64,000 nt of DNA from Psychrobacter sp. JCM 18901 (GTDB lineage Bacteria; Pseudomonadota; Gammaproteobacteria; Pseudomonadales; Moraxellaceae). The notes below the pieces were generated by a model, which worked only from the letters and a program-made list of their open reading frames with translations, was not told the DNA's origin and searched no databases. Where the stretch lies: contig NZ_BAWH01000001.1 of the NCBI RefSeq assembly GCF_000586435.1, positions 1-64,000 of the forward strand. Reading direction: 5' to 3'. A program made the position numbers and the translations under genes. The first letter of the stretch is position 1; each line of letters starts with the position of its first letter. Below, in pieces: positions 60,612 through 64,000 of this stretch.

Positions 60612-61652
60612 ATGGAAAATAGTGCCAGTAATCCGCCTATTACGCAAGCTTTGCAAGCTCAGGCGATGCAGCTATTGCCCATTATTAACCAAGAACTGGA
60701 TGCACAGCATTTTAGTGAGATAGTGCATCAACGTATTGCTCAGCAAAACACAAAACAAACGCAAGGTCAGCATGCGCAAGTTGTTAAAACGCAACATATC
60801 GACAATACTTACTTCCAAGGTTTAACACGTGCCCAGCATCCACAATTTGGTAGCGTGATGATTAAATGGCAGTTGAGTGATGGTGCTTATCCTATTGCTG
60901 CCGATTTAACTCATGAAGCGGATATTTTAGCTGCTGTAAATGCTTCATCGAAAATCAAAGATAATGCTATCGCACCGCCACTGTTGGCGCATCATTGTCT
61001 AAACGTTCAAATACTAGAGCAATTGCAACACCTAGTTATAGTGGTCATGCCTTATTACCCTAATGGTAGCTTGGCGAGTCAACTGACCGCTTCAAAACAT
61101 CTATCATTGATAGCGTCACAAAAGCATCATTTCATCACTCAGGCTGCATACTTGATAGCTAATTTGCATCAGGCTGGTTGGCTACATAATGATATTAAGC
61201 CCAGTAATATTTTGATTGAAGGTTCTGATGATGAGTGGCCAGTAGATACTATGAGTAATGATCTGACCCCTAGATTGTTACTCACTGATTTTGCTTTAGC
61301 ACAACGTATGACGGTGGCTAATAGCCAACCAAATCCTGCTGGCACACCAGCGTATCTTGCACCTGAGCGCTGGCAAGGTCAGGGTGCAAAGGTGCACAGT
61401 GATATCTACGCGTTTGGCATCATGATGGTTGAGATACTAACAGGAAAACGCCCGTTTCAGGTAAGCGGCAATAGCAATGAGAAATTAAAAACGTGGGCGA
61501 TTCAGCATTGCCAGCAACCTATTCCAACGTTGGCAGCAGAATACAGTCACTATCAATGTATTGTCGATAAGGCATTGGCGAAGCGGGTAGAGAGACGGTA
61601 TCGGGAGATGGGTAAGATATTGATAGATTTGAAGTTATTAGAAAATAGCTGA
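60612..61652 (+). CDS. Ser/Thr protein kinase, Hanks type
   Basis: This soluble kinase of about 346 residues has the lysine in VMIKWQLS, a candidate C-helix Glu in THEADIL, the catalytic loop WLHNDIKPSNILIE (HND in place of HRD, with the Asp and Asn present), the metal motif LLTDFALAQ (DFA in place of DFG), and GTPAYLAPERW followed by HSDIYAFGIMMVEILTGKRPF. All catalytic residues are present, so it is probably active. No membrane span or PASTA domain is seen. The ATG at 60612 has GAGAGAC before it; 60597 is also in frame. It is monocistronic, divergent from the DUF815 gene. The target is unknown. Confidence 0.85.
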   Translation: MENSASNPPITQALQAQAMQLLPIINQELDAQHFSEIVHQRIAQQNTKQTQGQHAQVVKTQHIDNTYFQGLTRAQHPQFGSVMIKWQLSDGAYPIAADLTHEADILAAVNASSKIKDNAIAPPLLAHHCLNVQILEQLQHLVIVVMPYYPNGSLASQLTASKHLSLIASQKHHFITQAAYLIANLHQAGWLHNDIKPSNILIEGSDDEWPVDTMSNDLTPRLLLTDFALAQRMTVANSQPNPAGTPAYLAPERWQGQGAKVHSDIYAFGIMMVEILTGKRPFQVSGNSNEKLKTWAIQHCQQPIPTLAAEYSHYQCIVDKALAKRVERRYREMGKILIDLKLLENS

Positions 61653-61810
61653 ATTTATTATTTTATTTTAAAAAGTGATTGTTTGTAGTATTCACATATT
61701 ACCCAGTCGTTGTTTTTTTATGTTTGAATGGATATTCAGGCTCATTTTAAGCGAAGTCGCTATAAGCTAATTTGGGTTCCCATATTTCATTACAATACAG
61801 TGAGAATATC

Positions 61811-62370
61811 ATGGCTAAAGTACTTATCATTACCGGTGATTTTGTTGAAGACTATGAAAACATGGTTCCGTTCCAAGCACTACTAGCGATGGGGCATGAG
61901 GTTGATGCGGTATGCCCAGATAAAGTGGCAGGTGATAGCATTGCTACCTCAATACACGACTTCGAAGGTGATCAAACTTATACCGAAAAACGCGGTCATA
62001 ATTTTGTCCTTAATGCGTCTTTTGCCGATATCAATGTAGAAGACTACGATGCTTTGTATTTACCAGGTGGACGTGCACCAGAATACTTGCGCTTGAATGC
62101 TAAGGTCATTGCAATGATTCAGCATTTCGCAAATACTGATAAACCGATTGCCTCAGTTTGCCATGGGCCACAAATGCTGACGGCTGCTGGCGTATTGAAG
62201 GGTAAAAAAAAGTATCTGCTTATCCTGCGTGTCAGCCAGAAATAGAAATGGCTGGCGCTGAGTATATCGAGTTACCTATGGATGGCGCTATTACCGATGG
62301 CCAACTGGTAACGGCACCTGCATGGCCCGCCCACCCAGCGATGCTAAAGCAGTTTGTTGCCTTGCTATAA
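61811..62370 (+). CDS. DJ-1/PfpI family protein, frameshifted
   Basis: This is a class I glutamine amidotransferase-like protein of the DJ-1/PfpI superfamily. The nucleophile elbow is [10 protein letters not shown], with the conserved Cys, and [14 protein letters not shown] is typical. Members include proteases, chaperones, deglycases and glyoxalases; the function here cannot be fixed. The ATG at 61811 ([11 protein letters not shown]) is the family start. The A8 run at 62204-62211 should be A6, which turns [17 protein letters not shown] into [24 protein letters not shown] and extends the protein to about 185 residues at 62370. A near-palindromic repeat lies 11 bases after it. Confidence 0.88.
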
Positions 62371-62380
62371 GCATTAATTT

Positions 62381-62406
62381 GGGTCTGTTGAACGTTCAAT
62401 AGACCC
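62381..62406. repeat. Near-palindromic repeat, copy 2 (after the DJ-1/PfpI gene)
   Basis: This 26-base element (GGGTCTGTTGAAC then GTTCAATAGACCC) is a palindrome with one mismatched pair. It is related to the element at 37591-37618. No T-run follows. It begins 11 bases after a stop codon, the same distance as the other copy. Confidence 0.8.
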
Positions 62407-62425
62407 CAGTATCGAGAGAGGATAT

Positions 62426-62826
62426 ATGTGCCAACTTTTTATTAGTGCTGACGATAGCTTGTGGAGCTCTAAAACCAAATCGCTTCGCATCCAGGGCGTT
62501 GTCACCTCAATTCGTTTAGAAGTGTTTTTTTGGGATATATTAGAAGAGCTGTCATTTCGCGATCAAATGACGGTTAATCAGCTGATCACTAAGCTGTATC
62601 TTGAATCTCTCGATGCTGATCATGATATTGGCAATTTCACCTCTTTTTTTAAGAGTTTGTTGTTCTCGTTATTTATCTTTAATAGCCGATGGCGATCTTT
62701 CTCGCGAAACAAGATTACCTTTAGAAAAAGTCGATGCAAAAAAATATAATTCAACGTGAAGCTCTTCGTAAAAATCAACGTAGTGCATTATTCAATAATA
62801 GTGAGGAAAACCTTTCTATTAATTAG
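62426..62826 (+). CDS. Ribbon-helix-helix domain protein (RHH_4 type), frameshifted
   Basis: The protein matches the RHH_4 pattern (PF13467): LFISADDSLWSSKTKSLRIQGVVTSIRLE, then FFWDILEELSFRDQMTVNQLI and LYLESLDADHDIGNFTSFLR. RHH proteins bind DNA as dimers, but this subfamily is not characterised in detail. The T7 run at 62644-62650 should be T6, and the A7 run at 62738-62744 should be A6, giving about 132 residues to 62826. GAGAGGATAT precedes the ATG. It follows the DJ-1/PfpI gene by 55 bases, so they may be cotranscribed. Confidence 0.8.
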
Positions 62827-62981
62827 TTCTGGCTATGGTAGGTGCATGAAAGCATTGATTCAGAGGGTAGAGTGTCGCTATTAGCGTATGGATGAAGTGT
62901 TAAAGGATTTATAAAGGTTAGAAAAGTAGATTAATACTTTTAACAAGATACTTTATAGTTTTAATACCAAATTCCAGACAC

Positions 62982-63006
62982 AAAAAAACTGCTAAAAAGC
63001 AGGTTT
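62982..63006 (-). terminator. Terminator of tRNA-Leu
   Basis: On the minus strand a short stem (CCTGC/GCAG, flanked by A/T pairs) is followed by T7. It lies about 33 bases past the 3' end of tRNA-Leu. Confidence 0.6.
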
Positions 63007-63038
63007 TGATATTTGGTCTAAGATGTACTATCCGAAAA

Positions 63039-63123
63039 TGGTGGGGCTGGAGAGACTCGAACTCTCACACCTTGCGGCGCCAGAACCTAAATCTGGTGCG
63101 TCTACCAATTCCGCCACAGCCCC
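63039..63123 (-). tRNA. tRNA-Leu (anticodon TAG)
   Basis: The minus strand gives an 85-base class II tRNA with a long variable arm (TGGCGCCGCAAGGTG). The acceptor arm GGGGCTG pairs with CAGCCCC, the anticodon loop is TTTAGGT with anticodon TAG, and the T-arm contains AGTTCGAGTCT. CCA is encoded. Confidence 0.97.
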
Positions 63124-63211
63124 ATTTTCGTTACTCTATCATCAAAAGCGATTAAACTCAAACGCTATCTAGATAGTTAACTGATTCGGTAGTGCGTCTC
63201 AGTGGTTGGCT

Positions 63212-63239
63212 ATTATATAGAGTTTTAATTTTTTGGCAA
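63212..63239 (-). promoter_or_regulatory. Sigma-70 promoter of tRNA-Leu
   Basis: On the minus strand TTGCCA (63239-63234) and TATAAT (63217-63212) are 16 bases apart, about 90 bases before the tRNA. The sequence around the -10 (CTATATAATA) is the same as at the tRNA-Val promoter. Confidence 0.85.
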
Positions 63240-63341
63240 CCCCTATTTGCAATTATTTTTAATTATTTAGCATTTATTTTCGATATTAATTTTAAGTAAT
63301 TGATATTAATAATAATTTAATATCATGTTTTATGCGTTTAT

Positions 63342-64000
63342 TTACTCTTTAGTTGGTACTCTCGGGGCAGAGATATCCAACTGCTGCAATTTGCGCGTCA
63401 GAGTATTGCGTCCCCAACCAAGTAGCTCGCGGCTTCTATCTTTTTGCCGCCGCTATGATTGAGTGCTGCTGTTAATAAAACACGCTCAAACTCAGGGGTT
63501 GCTGTTTGCAGAATATCAGTTTCCCCCGTGCTTAACGACTGCTCAGCCCAATCAGCCAATGCTTGCTGCCAACTTTGGTTTTTAGGCAACTGGCTACTTT
63601 GATGACTGTTTAACGCACTGCCATTTAATGATCTACCATTTAACACATTGCCATTTTGTGCCAAATGCTCTTGAGCGTCTTCCTCTGTTGGGCCGTGTTC
63701 TTCATAAAGCACCGTATTAGGTGAGATGTTTTCAAGTAGCTCTGGTGGCAAGTCTGTCGCCATCACAGTGTCACCAGTAGCCATGACCGTGAGCCACAAG
63801 CAGACATTTTCTAATTGACGTACGTTACCGCGCCAGTCAAACGTCTGCATAATTTGCAATGCGGCAGGATGTAAATGCTTTGGAGTGGTATTCATTTGCT
63901 CTGCGGCAGACTGCATAAAGTAGAGGGCTAATGCAGGAATGTCTTCAGGGCGTGTACGTAGTGGCGGTAGGGGTAATCGAATGACATTGAGGCGATAAAA
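63342..64000 (-). CDS. glnG: NtrC-type sigma-54 response regulator (3' part), frameshifted
   Basis: This is the C-terminal part of a sigma-54-dependent activator of the NtrC/GlnG type; the gene continues past the window edge. The AAA+ domain tail (FYRLNVIRLPLPPLR, RPEDIPALALYFM, then FDWRGNVRQLENVCLWLTVM) is in frame from 64000. A long Asn/Ser/Gln linker precedes the Fis-type DNA-binding helix-turn-helix. As read, the frame is lost near 63430; one missing base restores KIEAAELLGWGRNTLTRKLQQL, the NtrC HTH signature, and the gene ends at 63342. Assignment to glnG rests on this HTH; other NtrC-like regulators are possible. Confidence 0.85.

Overview
The window is chromosomal DNA of moderate, slightly AT-rich composition from a gammaproteobacterium. 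It most resembles Moraxellaceae, and Psychrobacter in particular. This assignment rests on gene order (hisZ-purA, ndk-rlmN-pilF-rodZ-ispG-hisS-yfgM-bamB-der), on protein style, and on a secreted protein resembling the Moraxella 'MCR_0457' family. No database search was possible. I saw no CRISPR array, prophage, insertion sequence or rRNA.

Layout. 1-3.9 kb: end of a surface-polysaccharide cluster (membrane polymerase-like protein, GT4 glycosyltransferase, initiating sugar-phosphate transferase, PglE-like aminotransferase). 4-7.5 kb: folD, psiE, corA, a DUF2237 protein. 7.9-13.9 kb: hisZ, purA, a secreted LprI-like protein, ndk, rlmN. 14.1-22.7 kb: the conserved pilF-rodZ-ispG-hisS-yfgM-bamB-der block. 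22.9-30.9 kb: an orphan sensor kinase, a PBP5-type carboxypeptidase, a secreted hypothetical protein, surE, an NlpD-like lipoprotein, mltB. 31.3-38.4 kb: a complete molybdenum-cofactor block (moeA, moaA, moaB, mobA-like, moaC, moaD, moaE) followed by modA and modB, but no modC. 38.5-38.7 kb: tRNA-Val and tRNA-Asp with a clear promoter and terminator. 39-44.7 kb: cardiolipin synthase, a tail-anchored Sel1-repeat protein, waaA, rsmE. 44.8-49.4 kb: an fbpABC-type ferric-iron ABC transporter behind a candidate Fur box. 49.4-54.3 kb: a cmoM-like methyltransferase, two small proteins, gyrA. 54.5-56.9 kb: a tandem pair of EamA-type membrane proteins, each with its own upstream terminator. 57-63 kb: a glutathione S-transferase, a small membrane protein, RNase Z, a DUF815 ATPase, a Ser/Thr kinase, a DJ-1/PfpI protein, a ribbon-helix-helix protein. 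63-64 kb: tRNA-Leu and the 3' part of an ntrC-type regulator.

The dominant oddity is that about 30 of the 56 genes are broken by one or more small indels (roughly 45-50 sites). Most are extra bases in A or T runs (7-8 where 6 keep the frame). The rest are single lost bases, often where a doublet would restore the frame. Housekeeping genes such as gyrA, ispG, der and bamB are affected, and conserved protein sequence continues cleanly across every site. I read this as sequencing or assembly error and give each gene its frame-corrected span. A real poly-A slippage biology is the alternative to exclude.

Other points worth a second look are a dispersed near-palindromic repeat of about 26 bp just after two unrelated genes, a recurring habit of short direct tandem repeats at or next to stop codons, molybdate permease genes without their ATPase, and the duplicated EamA gene-plus-terminator unit.
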